64,000 nt of DNA from an uncultured Eubacteriales bacterium (GTDB lineage Bacteria; Bacillota; Clostridia; Christensenellales; UBA1242). The notes beneath the pieces were generated by a model that worked only from the letters and a program-made list of their open reading frames with translations, had not been told where the DNA came from and ran no database searches. The number at the start of each line of letters is the position of its first letter. Within the stretch, counting starts at the first letter, position 1. The position numbers and the translations under genes were made by a program. This document shows, piece by piece, positions 1 to 8,206 of this stretch. The DNA is taken from contig CABUZJ010000002.1 of NCBI GenBank assembly GCA_902496015.1, forward strand, positions 62,001-126,000, written 5' to 3'.

Positions 1-1
1 T

Positions 2-889
2 GCTATGGGTTGCAGGGAAAGACCAGCAGCGGCAATTTCACTTTGTGGCACTCGTCCAGCGGGAATATTAACGGCTGGTGCTGCACAAAAAATTATAAAT
101 ATTGATGGCAAAATGATTGGGAAACGAGTTGTGATAGTTGGATCTGGCGATGTTGGACTTATTATGGCTAGGAGGTTGCATTTTGAAGGGGCTGAAGTTT
201 TAGGGGTTTATGAAATTTCTTCAACACCTTCTGGTTTAAATAGAAATATTGTGCAATGCTTGAACGATTATAACATTCCTTTGCATTTAAGTGAAACGGT
301 TATGAGTGTGGTAGGAGAAGATAGAGTTGAGGGTGTTTTTGTGGCAAAAGTGAACCCTGATTTTTCCTTTGATTTATCTACAAAAAAATTTATTAAATGT
401 GATACGGTGCTTTTATCGGTTGGTTTAGTGCCAGAGAATGATTTGGTTAGCAATGTTGTTAGTTTAAGTGCAATTACAAATGGTGCTGTGGTAGACGACC
501 ATTATATGACAAATTGCAGTGGAATTTTTTCTTGTGGAAATGTGTTGCATGTCCATGATATAGTTGATGATGTTACATTTGAAGCCGAACTTGCAGGAAA
601 GTTTGCAAATGAATATTGCAAAAATAAAATTAATGAAGAAAAAAAATATAATTGTTTAGCGCGGAATGGAATAAGATATGTTGTTCCTCAAAAGATAAGT
701 GGTGGTGATGGATTTATTCCATTAAAATTTAGGGCTAATAAAGCATTTAGAAATTGCAGGGTGGTGGTTAAGTCAAAAGAAACAATATTAATGCAACGCC
801 CATGTAACATTCTTTTACCTGCTCAAATGGAACAAATTATGATAGATAAAAGTAAAGTAAATAGTGATATAATTGTGGAGGTGGAGTAA
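2..889 (+). CDS. NAD(P)/FAD-dependent oxidoreductase, C-terminal part (cut by window edge)
   Basis: The gene is cut at its 5' end: the frame is open to base 2, and the first visible residues (GCRER...GTRPAG...TAGAAQ) are typical of the middle of this family, so the ATG at 5 is not the real start. A dinucleotide-binding GxGxxG (VGSGDVGLIMARR) lies near fragment residues 46-58, and a second FAD contact (SGIFSCGNVLHVHD) near residue 170. In Clostridia, proteins of this type sit between a GlpA-like glycerol-3-phosphate dehydrogenase and a DUF1667 protein, and are thought to pass electrons from glycerol-3-phosphate oxidation. The DUF1667 gene follows here with a TAATG overlap, supporting that operon. 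The upstream members lie outside the window, so the pathway assignment is inference. Confidence 0.85.
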   Translation, partial: AMGCRERPAAAISLCGTRPAGILTAGAAQKIINIDGKMIGKRVVIVGSGDVGLIMARRLHFEGAEVLGVYEISSTPSGLNRNIVQCLNDYNIPLHLSETVMSVVGEDRVEGVFVAKVNPDFSFDLSTKKFIKCDTVLLSVGLVPENDLVSNVVSLSAITNGAVVDDHYMTNCSGIFSCGNVLHVHDIVDDVTFEAELAGKFANEYCKNKINEEKKYNCLARNGIRYVVPQKISGGDGFIPLKFRANKAFRNCRVVVKSKETILMQRPCNILLPAQMEQIMIDKSKVNSDIIVEVE

Positions 890-1227
890 TGGAATTTACC
901 TGCATAATGTGCCCAGTAGGTTGTCATCTTGTTGCAACTAAAACCAAAGATGGTATAAAAATAACAGGAAATGCTTGTCCAAGAGGAGAAATTTTTGGAA
1001 AAAGTGAAGCAACTAATCCAACAAGAATGGTAACATCAATTATGCCTTATAGAAATAAAACTATAAGCGTTAAAACAACAAATCCAATTCCAAAATGCAA
1101 AATTTATGAATGTTTAAAGGAAATAAAAGAAGCAAATGCACCAAAATCTGCAAAATTAGGGCAAATTGTTATAAAAAATGTAGCAAATACTGGTGAAAAT
1201 ATAGTAATTACTGGAATCAATGGTTAA
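889..1227 (+). CDS. DUF1667 protein, partner of glycerol oxidoreductase
   Basis: This 112-residue protein has the cysteine set of the DUF1667 family: C5, C8 and C12 in a CxxCxxxC motif (CIMCPVGC) and C30 in NACPRGEIF. These probably bind an iron-sulfur cluster or another metal. Family members are small redox partners encoded directly after the FAD oxidoreductase of the glycerol-3-phosphate dehydrogenase operon. The start ATG overlaps the preceding stop by one base, with GGAGGTGGAG just upstream as ribosome-binding site, so the two are translationally coupled. A strong terminator follows at once, making this the last gene of its operon. The middle part (IMPYRNKTISVKTTNPIPK) fits the family; the biochemical role is inferred. 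Confidence 0.88.
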   Translation: MEFTCIMCPVGCHLVATKTKDGIKITGNACPRGEIFGKSEATNPTRMVTSIMPYRNKTISVKTTNPIPKCKIYECLKEIKEANAPKSAKLGQIVIKNVANTGENIVITGING

Positions 1228-1257
1228 AAATAAAGCAAAAATGCTTTATTTTTATTT
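1226..1257 (+). terminator. Rho-independent terminator of the oxidoreductase operon
   Basis: A perfect 12-bp stem (1226-1237 with 1242-1253, AAAAATAAAGCA arm) closes a 4-nt A loop, and its 3' arm runs into Ts. It overlaps the stop codon of the DUF1667 gene. The stem is AT-rich but long. Confidence 0.75.
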
Positions 1258-1296
1258 CTAAATAATTATTTTTATTTTAGTGCACATAATATAAAT

Positions 1297-1437
1297 ATGA
1301 AATTAAGTGAAAAGGAAAAAGTATATAAAAAATTATATAATGCAAAGTTGAATGAACTCGATAAACAATTAAATGATTTTTTAATATTTAAAAAATTATA
1401 TGCAAAAGAAACAAACTCACAAGAATTTGAAAAATAA
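1297..1437 (+). CDS. Possible 46-residue small protein
   Basis: This ORF of 46 codons starts MKLSEKEKVYKK and encodes a lysine- and glutamate-rich, probably helical or coiled-coil peptide. It lies between a terminator and the promoter of the next gene. It has no Shine-Dalgarno site, but CATAAT at 1285-1290 ends exactly 6 nt before the ATG, the same layout as the leaderless genes elsewhere in this window, though no good -35 is visible. The ATGAAATTAAGTG opening matches other leaderless starts here. I recognise no family. It could be a chance ORF in AT-rich DNA, although amino-acid use looks protein-like. Confidence 0.4.
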   Translation: MKLSEKEKVYKKLYNAKLNELDKQLNDFLIFKKLYAKETNSQEFEK

Positions 1438-1449
1438 ACTCATAACATA

Positions 1450-1478
1450 TTGAAAATGAAAATAAAATATGTTATCAT
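1450..1478 (+). promoter_or_regulatory. Sigma-A-type promoter, leaderless layout
   Basis: TTGAAA (1450-1455), a 17-bp spacer and TATCAT (1473-1478). The -10 ends 6 nt before the ATG at 1485 and there is no Shine-Dalgarno site, so transcription probably begins at the start codon. Confidence 0.7.
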
Positions 1479-1484
1479 TTATTT

Positions 1485-2276
1485 ATGACAAATAAAGAGA
1501 TAATAGAAAATAATGAAGTGGTATTGCCAGCATTGGACACGGTTTGGTTTATTATGGCAAATCATGCTAAACAAAAGCATAGTGCAAATTTGCTAACTTA
1601 TGACGACTTAATGTATTTTAAATATCTTTTAAATATTAATCTAAGGGAACAATTGGGGGCAAATGTGCCACTTATATCTGTTGCTACCACATTCAAAGAT
1701 GAAAAAGATAAAAAACAAGCATACTTAAATAATCCGTATGCAAAAATGATAATAACAAATAGATATTGCAATGAAGAAATTATGCCACCATTTGAAGAAA
1801 TGAAAAAGGCTTATAAGGTGTTGCTTGAACATAAAGCAAAAAAACAGGGTGCAAAGGCTTATGGTGGGGCACTTGAAAGAGAAGTTCAAAACAATATTTT
1901 GCTTGAAAATTATGATGAATTAATTAGAGAGTTTGGCGATGAGTATTTTGAACCAAAAGCCTATGAAGAAATTCATGAAGGTCTTTATGCTTATGAAAGA
2001 TACAAATTTTTTGCAGATACTGAATTACAAGACCCGATATCTGGTAAAATGATTACTTTTGCTAATATACCTAATGAATTGGTGGAAGAGGGCTTAGAAA
2101 AATTAGTTGATGATATTATAAATGGAAATAAGAATTTGAATAGGGATAAAGTTAAAACTGCAATCATGCAAACGCTTTCTAAAATGGAAGCATTAAACTT
2201 AATTGAAGATAATATTAAATTTACTATAAAATGTATGGAAATTGGTAAACGCTATCATAAAAATCATGAAAAATAA
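1485..2276 (+). CDS. Uncharacterised cytoplasmic protein, 263 aa
   Basis: I do not recognise this family. The protein is soluble, charged and largely helical by composition, with no signal peptide, membrane segment or cysteine cluster. The C-terminal third (residues about 185-263) alternates acidic and lysine-rich stretches. It is monocistronic: its own promoter has the -10 box ending 6 nt before the start, and a strong terminator follows the stop. The start is set by that promoter, as no ribosome-binding site is present. Position next to lysC-dapA does not say anything firm about function. Confidence 0.8.
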   Translation: MTNKEIIENNEVVLPALDTVWFIMANHAKQKHSANLLTYDDLMYFKYLLNINLREQLGANVPLISVATTFKDEKDKKQAYLNNPYAKMIITNRYCNEEIMPPFEEMKKAYKVLLEHKAKKQGAKAYGGALEREVQNNILLENYDELIREFGDEYFEPKAYEEIHEGLYAYERYKFFADTELQDPISGKMITFANIPNELVEEGLEKLVDDIINGNKNLNRDKVKTAIMQTLSKMEALNLIEDNIKFTIKCMEIGKRYHKNHEK

Positions 2277-2285
2277 ATTTAACAT

Positions 2286-2315
2286 AGAACCGCTAATTTT
2301 AGCGGTTCTTTTTTG
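2286..2315 (+). terminator. Rho-independent terminator
   Basis: A perfect 11-bp stem (2286-2296 with 2299-2309, AGAACCGCTAA arm) is followed by six Ts. It ends the unknown gene at 1485 and separates it from lysC. Confidence 0.9.
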
Positions 2316-2360
2316 TCAAACTTAAAAAATTACACATAGCATAATAAAGAGGAAAGAGAT

Positions 2361-3530
2361 ATGTGTGTAGTTTTAAAGTTTGGGGGAAGTAGTGTTAGCA
2401 ATGCAGAAAAAATAAAAAAAGTTGCAAAGCGGATTTATGAAATAAGTAAAAAAGAAAAATGTGTCGTTGTTGTAAGCGCCATGGGGAATACAACCGATAA
2501 ATATTTGGCTTTGGCTAAAAAAGTATGTGGAAAAAATGAGATAAATAAAACACTTTTAGATGAACTTTTGAATTTGGGCGAACTTAAAAGTGTTTATTTA
2601 TTATGTTTGGCTTTATGTGTTTTTAATATTAAAGTTGTTGGATTGAATGGTAATGAAGCGGGGATTGTGACTTGTGGAGCACATGGTAATTCTTCAATTT
2701 TAAAAGTTAATAAACAAAGATTAGAAGCTGAACTAATTAAAAATGATGTGGTGGTTGTTGCTGGATTTTGTGGTGAAAATGAAAGGCACGAAATTTGTAC
2801 TTTAGGCAGAGGTGGTAGTGACACTTCGGCTGTGGCTTTGGCTGCAATGTTAAAGTGTAAATGTATAATTTATAGTGATGTAAATGGTATTTATTCAATA
2901 GATCCAAAGGTTTATAAAAAAGCAAAAAAACTAAATAAGATCAATGTAGATGACATGCTTGAACTAAGTGCATTTGGGGCAAAGGTGTTAGAAGGAAGAT
3001 GTGTTGAAATTGCAAAACAAAAAAATGTCGATTTAGTTTTGGCAAATAGTTCAAATAAAATCAAAGGAACTGAAATCGTGAATAAACCATTTGAAAGCCT
3101 AATGGTTACGGGTGCAACCATTTTAAATTATGCATTTTTAAAAATAAAAGTAAATTATAATGAATTTGAGATGTTGCTTAATTTGCTTTATGATAATGAA
3201 ATAAAACCATTGTCTTGCAATTTTAAATATGAAGATAATGTATGTTTAGTAAATATAGCGTGCACACATGATAAAGTGCAAAAATTTATAAAAAGTAGTG
3301 AAAAATTGGCAAAAAACATTGAATTTTACCCAAACTTAAATATGATAACAATAGTTGGCTATGGATTTTGTAATTATTTTCAGGAGTTGTATAAAGTTAT
3401 TATTAAACTAATAAATAGCAATATTAAAATATTCTATTTAAATTTATGTGATAGAGTTTGCAATATTTGGGTTGAAAAAGAATGTATTTTAAGTGCAATT
3501 GAGTTAATTAGTAAAGAATTTAATTTATAG
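2361..3530 (+). CDS. lysC: Aspartate kinase
   Basis: Phosphorylates L-aspartate, the first step toward lysine, diaminopimelate, threonine and methionine. The N-terminal kinase domain shows KFGGSSV (residues 6-12), the GRGGSDTSA substrate/ATP motif near residue 155, and SDVNGIYSIDP near 177. The C-terminal region from about residue 245 has the layout of two ACT domains, normally the feedback-binding site, but it is divergent. At 389 residues it is close to the usual size. AGAGGAAAGAG precedes the ATG. The dapA-like gene starts 8 nt after the stop, so the two form an operon that should feed diaminopimelate or lysine synthesis. The inhibitor cannot be read from sequence. Confidence 0.93.
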   Translation: MCVVLKFGGSSVSNAEKIKKVAKRIYEISKKEKCVVVVSAMGNTTDKYLALAKKVCGKNEINKTLLDELLNLGELKSVYLLCLALCVFNIKVVGLNGNEAGIVTCGAHGNSSILKVNKQRLEAELIKNDVVVVAGFCGENERHEICTLGRGGSDTSAVALAAMLKCKCIIYSDVNGIYSIDPKVYKKAKKLNKINVDDMLELSAFGAKVLEGRCVEIAKQKNVDLVLANSSNKIKGTEIVNKPFESLMVTGATILNYAFLKIKVNYNEFEMLLNLLYDNEIKPLSCNFKYEDNVCLVNIACTHDKVQKFIKSSEKLAKNIEFYPNLNMITIVGYGFCNYFQELYKVIIKLINSNIKIFYLNLCDRVCNIWVEKECILSAIELISKEFNL

Positions 3531-3538
3531 GAGAGATC

Positions 3539-4435
3539 ATGAAGAATAATTTAGGAGGAGTTTATGTTGACTTAATAACACCATTTGATGAAAAAGGTAA
3601 AGTAAATTATAATAAATTAAAATGGCTTATTGAAAATGCTATTAATGCCAAAATTAATGGCGTGGCATTACTTAGCAATGTTAGCGAAGAATATAGTTTA
3701 ACCGAAAAAGAGAAAGAGAAAATAGTAAAATTTGCTATAAAAGTAATAAAAAATAGAGTTAAAATTTTTATTTATGTTGGCGGAAATAATTTTAAAAAAG
3801 TTAGTTGTGAAATAAAAAAATTCAATAATTTAAAAATTAATGCATTTTTATTAAATTTGCCTGAAAATTGTAGCCCTAATTTTAGTGGATTGCAACTTTA
3901 CATTTTAAATTGTTTAAAATTAACTAATATTCCCTTTATTTTAGTTAATTCACCAAAAAGAACAGGATTGTTACTTTCAATTAAGCAATTTAACAAACTT
4001 TGTGTTTCAAGCGAAAATATTATTGGAATAAAAGATGAAAGCAATAGTTTAGAATTTTTTAATAAATTAACAAAAATTAAACCTAACTTTAAAGTTTATT
4101 GCGGAAATGATGAAGTAATAGATGGTGCTTTAAGATTGGGCAGTGTGGGTATCATTTCGTATTCGGCAAATATTTGTGCAAATGAAATAAATAAAATATA
4201 TATGCTTTATGACCAATTAAAAATTAAAGAAGCCCAAATTGTATTTTTGAAAATTGAAGAATTTATTAATGCGCTTAATTTTGATAATTTGCCTGCAAGT
4301 ATAAAATTTGCTTTTGCAAGTTTAGGGCAAAAAATGGGTTATACAAGATTACCAATTGCTGGTATTGAATTAGAAAATAAGGCTGTAATTAGGGAAGCGT
4401 TAACCACATGTAATATTAAAATAACTTTAAATTGA
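3539..4435 (+). CDS. DapA-like class I aldolase (divergent dihydrodipicolinate synthase family)
   Basis: The DHDPS/N-acetylneuraminate-lyase fold is clear over 298 residues: LITPFDEKGKV at the N-terminus, NSPKRTG (Arg141) and the Schiff-base lysine Lys165 in GIKDES. However, the threonine pair of DapA (GTTGES) is replaced by SNVSEE near residues 46-51, and the YYN segment holding the catalytic tyrosine reads NLPEN near 106-110. By family knowledge, a lysine with no Thr/Tyr proton relay would make an unusual or changed enzyme. The operon with aspartate kinase argues for a lysine-branch role, so I call it DapA-like and not dapA. GGAGAG precedes the ATG. The stop is TGA. Confidence 0.8.
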   Translation: MKNNLGGVYVDLITPFDEKGKVNYNKLKWLIENAINAKINGVALLSNVSEEYSLTEKEKEKIVKFAIKVIKNRVKIFIYVGGNNFKKVSCEIKKFNNLKINAFLLNLPENCSPNFSGLQLYILNCLKLTNIPFILVNSPKRTGLLLSIKQFNKLCVSSENIIGIKDESNSLEFFNKLTKIKPNFKVYCGNDEVIDGALRLGSVGIISYSANICANEINKIYMLYDQLKIKEAQIVFLKIEEFINALNFDNLPASIKFAFASLGQKMGYTRLPIAGIELENKAVIREALTTCNIKITLN

Positions 4436-4467
4436 AAATTTGAAAATTGCAAAATTAAATATAAAAT

Positions 4468-4500
4468 GTAAAAAATTGCATAAAAATATGCAATTTTTAC
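4468..4500. terminator. Bidirectional terminator between dapA-like and helicase-loader genes
   Basis: An inverted repeat (GTAAAAAATTGCATA against TATGCAATTTTTAC, one bulge) lies between two convergent genes with A/T tracts on both sides, so it can work in both directions. Confidence 0.75.
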
Positions 4501-4509
4501 AATATGTTT

Positions 4510-5436
4510 TTATTTTTGCAGTCTTAAATCTAAACCTTCAAGTTTAAATAATTTTGTTGTGTTTTTGTTGGCTAATCTGCTAAAAATGCGTTCTTGGTAA
4601 ATAGCTAAAATGTCTTCAAGACCAAGATTTGTTGTTATGATTGTTTTTTTATTCGCATTTAATCTTTCATTCAAAATTAGGTATAAATATTCTAATGTGA
4701 TATTTCTTTTTATCGGTTCGGTTCCAAGGTCATCTATAAGTAAAACATCACAGGAAAGAAGAATATCTAAATAGTCTTGCTTTGAATAGTCTAGGGTGGT
4801 GTGAAATTTTGTAAATAATTCATTCATTGAAAAACTACTAATTTTAAAAACTGATTTATTTTGTTTTTTAAACTCACTTAGTGTGCATTCGCCTAGAAAG
4901 GTTTTTCCTACGCCAACTTGTCCTGAAAGGACTATATTTAAATAAGGTAATTTTCCTTGAGCAAAAGAAATTAAAAAATCTTTAAGTTTTAATAACTGAT
5001 TTTTTTGCGTCTCGTTTTTAGTTAAAATTTTGAAATCATTAAAAGTTGCCAAATTTTGAGTGGTTTGTGGAGTTAAATATTTAGCTATTTTTTCTTTAAA
5101 ACAAGAACAAAGGCCTTGGCTAGTTATTCCTAAGTCGTTGCACTTTTTACAACTAAAATTTGGAGATAGGTCTGCTGATGTTAGCCCTAAACTTTTTAAA
5201 ACTTTTTCTTTTTCTAATTGTGTCTTTTTAAATTCTTTGTCTAGTTCGTCTGTTTTTTTGTCTTCTGCTTTAAGTTTAGAAATTTTTAATATCAATTCTT
5301 TTTCGGTTTTATTTAATTTTGCGTAATTAGGATTAGACAAAGCTAATTTTTTATTGTAGTTTGCTTTGTCTATGGCACTTTGTCTTAGTGCGTTTAACTC
5401 TTCTTTAACTTTTATCTTTGCATTAGTTAAATCCAT
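4510..5436 (-). CDS. dnaI: DnaI/DnaC-type AAA+ helicase loader
   Basis: Loads the replicative helicase at origins or restarted forks. The 308-residue protein has a lysine-rich coiled N-terminal third, a zinc-type cluster (C96, C99, C110, C112), then an AAA+ ATPase: Walker A GQVGVGKT at 172-179, Walker B LLIDDLG around 232-238, sensor TTN and an arginine finger in ERIFSRL near the C-terminus. This order is that of Bacillus DnaI. AAGGGG precedes the ATG. The DnaD-type gene ends 12 nt upstream in the same direction, the usual Firmicute pairing of initiator and loader, which distinguishes it from an IstB-type transposition ATPase. Confidence 0.92.
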   Translation of the reverse strand: MDLTNAKIKVKEELNALRQSAIDKANYNKKLALSNPNYAKLNKTEKELILKISKLKAEDKKTDELDKEFKKTQLEKEKVLKSLGLTSADLSPNFSCKKCNDLGITSQGLCSCFKEKIAKYLTPQTTQNLATFNDFKILTKNETQKNQLLKLKDFLISFAQGKLPYLNIVLSGQVGVGKTFLGECTLSEFKKQNKSVFKISSFSMNELFTKFHTTLDYSKQDYLDILLSCDVLLIDDLGTEPIKRNITLEYLYLILNERLNANKKTIITTNLGLEDILAIYQERIFSRLANKNTTKLFKLEGLDLRLQK

Positions 5437-5448
5437 TTTAACCCCTTT

Positions 5449-6900
5449 TTAAATATTAATATCGTCTAAACTATCGAATAGTGCTGATAAATCTTGTTTT
5501 GAATAATCCCTTTGATTAAAGTTTGGCTGAGTTGTTTTTGTTTTAGTTGAACTTTTTTGTTTTGTGTTCAGTTTTTCTTTTGCTTTTTCAATAGTGTTAA
5601 TTCCTAGCGAAACAAATTCACTTAAAATCTTATTTAAATAAGAAATTGGGTGTTCTTTTGTTTTACATTCACTACCTGCGTAAATAATAACTTCTTTTGG
5701 TAAATTCCAATTTTCTGTCCATATTTTATAGAGCTCACGGTCGCTAGATGTAACATTTCTAAGTAATCCGCAAGCATTTAATACTTCTTTAATTTGATTA
5801 TCTGTTGCAATAATTTCATCAATATATTGATTAATGGCTTGTGTTGAGACTAAACCAAGTTTAAAAAATTTGTTAATGGTTTCATTAAAACTATCTAATG
5901 TTTTTACATTTGTAGCAAGGCAATAAGTTGCAATTTGATTAAGTGTTTCTTGGCTATAACCTTTGCTAACCCAATCTGTTACATAGTTTTCAACAACACC
6001 ATCTAATACTTGATAATATAACCCAATTTTTCGGGTTACATCACGAGCAATTGCAAAAAGGGTTTCTCGTTCTTTTGAATAATTTTCAATTTCTTGAATG
6101 CTGAACAGTTTTAGTTCAAAATATTTAGAAAGGGTAGTATCTAGTTTGTGCATACCGCCCACTTTATTTTGTTTTTTAGCAACTTCTAATATTACACCTT
6201 GGGTAAACCCAAAACCATTAGTCCACTTTAAATATAAATTCCTTTCTTCAAGGTCAGCATCTCTTTTTATTCCAAGAACTGAAAGCACTGCTTTTATTTC
6301 GGCACTAGCTTTTTCTTGTTCAAGTAGTTTCTCTTCAAGGGCTGTGGCAGTTTTTATTCCTTCTTTTTCAAAACTTTTTGCTACCGTTAAAATATATGGA
6401 TAATTAATATTTCCATTTTTAATAAGTGTACAATACTTTATAATCATTAAAACTGCTTCTGGTTCAAAATGATAAGTTTCTATTAATGTGTAATATTCGT
6501 TATATTCATGCGGTTGAATTTGCCTGCCTGTTATAAAACTTTGTGCTTGGCGGTTAAATTCGGCATACTTTTCTTTATTTCTTAATTTTGCTGAGCCTGA
6601 AAATTGCTTTATAGGCAAGAATTTAACTTCAATTGGTTGTTTGTTAATTATTTGCACTAATCCCATTTCTTGCCAATAAGAAAAAGCGTCACAAATTTCA
6701 TCTTGACTAAGCCCTAAAACAACACTCATACTTTCAAGCGTATTGTCATCTTCGTGTGGATTAGTGCACAAAAATCTGCCCATTAAATAAACTTTAATGG
6801 CATTTGCTGGGGCTTGTGGCAAAAACTCACTAATAAATGCGTTATCAATGATTGTGTAAGAATCCATTGACATTTCACTTGAAAACGAACAAAGCGCCAT
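5449..6900 (-). CDS. DnaD/DnaB-type replication initiation protein with four C-terminal repeats
   Basis: Primosome component that remodels DNA and recruits the helicase loader at initiation. Residues about 1-100 fit a winged-helix oligomerisation domain (YLMGRF...LESMSVVLGLSQDEICDAF). Four DnaD-like C-terminal repeats follow at about 131-183, 198-264, 281-350 and 357-435, each with a tyrosine/tryptophan start, a central G-F/Y turn and a closing helix (YLKWTNGFGF, VTDWVSKGYS, YKIWTENWNL). The C-terminal 48 residues are a K/T/S-rich, disordered-looking tail. Bacterial DnaD usually has one such repeat and Bacillus DnaB two. AAAAGGAG precedes the ATG. It forms an operon with the downstream loader gene. 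Confidence 0.88.
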   Translation of the reverse strand: MALCSFSSEMSMDSYTIIDNAFISEFLPQAPANAIKVYLMGRFLCTNPHEDDNTLESMSVVLGLSQDEICDAFSYWQEMGLVQIINKQPIEVKFLPIKQFSGSAKLRNKEKYAEFNRQAQSFITGRQIQPHEYNEYYTLIETYHFEPEAVLMIIKYCTLIKNGNINYPYILTVAKSFEKEGIKTATALEEKLLEQEKASAEIKAVLSVLGIKRDADLEERNLYLKWTNGFGFTQGVILEVAKKQNKVGGMHKLDTTLSKYFELKLFSIQEIENYSKERETLFAIARDVTRKIGLYYQVLDGVVENYVTDWVSKGYSQETLNQIATYCLATNVKTLDSFNETINKFFKLGLVSTQAINQYIDEIIATDNQIKEVLNACGLLRNVTSSDRELYKIWTENWNLPKEVIIYAGSECKTKEHPISYLNKILSEFVSLGINTIEKAKEKLNTKQKSSTKTKTTQPNFNQRDYSKQDLSALFDSLDDINI

Positions 6901-7045
6901 AAATTCTCCTTTTGTTGTGTTGTTTTAATTGCACTAAAATTTAAAAATCATTATAATTATTTTATAAGGATTTTGCCTTAATATTTATTATGATATCACG
7001 AAACTTGGCAAAGTTCAATAATTTTTAAACAAACTAGGAGAAATG

Positions 7046-8206
7046 ATGAAAATTTTACATACTGCCGACTGGCACCTTGGGGCAAAACTTGAAAATAGGG
7101 ATAGGATTGAAGAGCAAACTAGAATTATACAAGAGATTTCTACAATTGCGAATGAAAATAATGTTTCAATTGTAATTATTGCAGGTGATATATTTCATAA
7201 CTCAACTCCTTCTGCACCAGCAGAAGATTTGTTTTATAAAGCATTAGATAGTTTGAGTGATAATGGTAATAGGCTAGTTTTTGTTTTGAGTGGAAATCAT
7301 GATGACCCGCAAAGGCTTTCAGCTTGCAAACCTCTTGCTCAGAAGCATAATATTGTGGTGGCAACGGAATTAGATTGTGTTGATATAACAAAAACAAAAC
7401 TTGATGGAAGGGTTAGAATAACTGATGCGGGGAAGGGTTATGTTAGAGTTAAGGTAGCAGATGAAGAATGTGTTATATCATTTTTGCCTTTTATAACAGA
7501 ACAAAAGTGCATTAGTATTGCGGGTAAAGATAATTACAATGATAGTGTTAAGGCTTTGGCTAGTTTGGGGGCAAGCCACTTTTCAAGTGAAACTTTAAAT
7601 ATTTTTACAAGTCATTTATTTGTTGCAGGTGCAAAACTTGGGAATGCTGATGAAGTTAAAGTGGGTGATGTTATGGCAGTTTCACCTTCTTCGTTCCCTC
7701 AAAATGCACATTATATTGCACTTGGTCATTTGCATAGACCACAAAAGATTGGAAATAACATTTATTATTCTGGGTCTGCAACAGAACTAAGATTTAAAGA
7801 TAGTGTGCCATGCGTAATTATTTTGGAAGGCAATAAAAAAGGTGTAACAAATGTGTTTGAAGTGCCTATTAAAAGTGCTTGCAATTTAATTAAAATAAAA
7901 GTTAATAACATTGCAAACGCTTATAAAGAACTGGCATATACAAATGAAAAAGAATTAATAGAATTAACTTTTGTTCAAGACTCTCCATTAAAAGCAAGTG
8001 AAATTAAAGAATTAAAAAGGCTTTTTCCTAATTTAGTATCGGTTAAACTTGAACTTACAAAAGAGGTGCAAGCAAATAGTGATATTAAATCTAGAAAAAA
8101 TTTGAATGATAAAGATTTATTTATAGATTTTTATAAACACACAGTGGGGACAGAGCCAGATAAGCGACTTGTTGATTTGTTTTTAGAGATTAGGGAGGAA
8201 GGTTAA
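7046..8206 (+). CDS. sbcD: Exonuclease SbcCD subunit D
   Basis: Mre11-type nuclease subunit of the SbcCD complex, which cuts DNA hairpins and protein-blocked ends. The metal-binding phosphoesterase motifs are all present in order: DWHLG near residue 9, GDIFH near 51, GNHDD near 87, SHLF near 193 and GHLHRPQ near 230. The cap domain follows to residue 386. Two ATGs occur in tandem at 7043 and 7046; AGGAG at 7036-7040 is 5 nt from the second and only 2 nt from the first, so I chose 7046. The stop overlaps the sbcC ATG by one base (TAATG), so the pair is coupled. Confidence 0.95.
   Translation: MKILHTADWHLGAKLENRDRIEEQTRIIQEISTIANENNVSIVIIAGDIFHNSTPSAPAEDLFYKALDSLSDNGNRLVFVLSGNHDDPQRLSACKPLAQKHNIVVATELDCVDITKTKLDGRVRITDAGKGYVRVKVADEECVISFLPFITEQKCISIAGKDNYNDSVKALASLGASHFSSETLNIFTSHLFVAGAKLGNADEVKVGDVMAVSPSSFPQNAHYIALGHLHRPQKIGNNIYYSGSATELRFKDSVPCVIILEGNKKGVTNVFEVPIKSACNLIKIKVNNIANAYKELAYTNEKELIELTFVQDSPLKASEIKELKRLFPNLVSVKLELTKEVQANSDIKSRKNLNDKDLFIDFYKHTVGTEPDKRLVDLFLEIREEG

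Noticed and set aside
4433..4435. Possible use of TGA as tryptophan (code 4), suggested by the very AT-rich sequence
   Set aside because: The dapA-like gene ends in TGA where the family ends, and tryptophans in known proteins are TGG, so the standard code is used.
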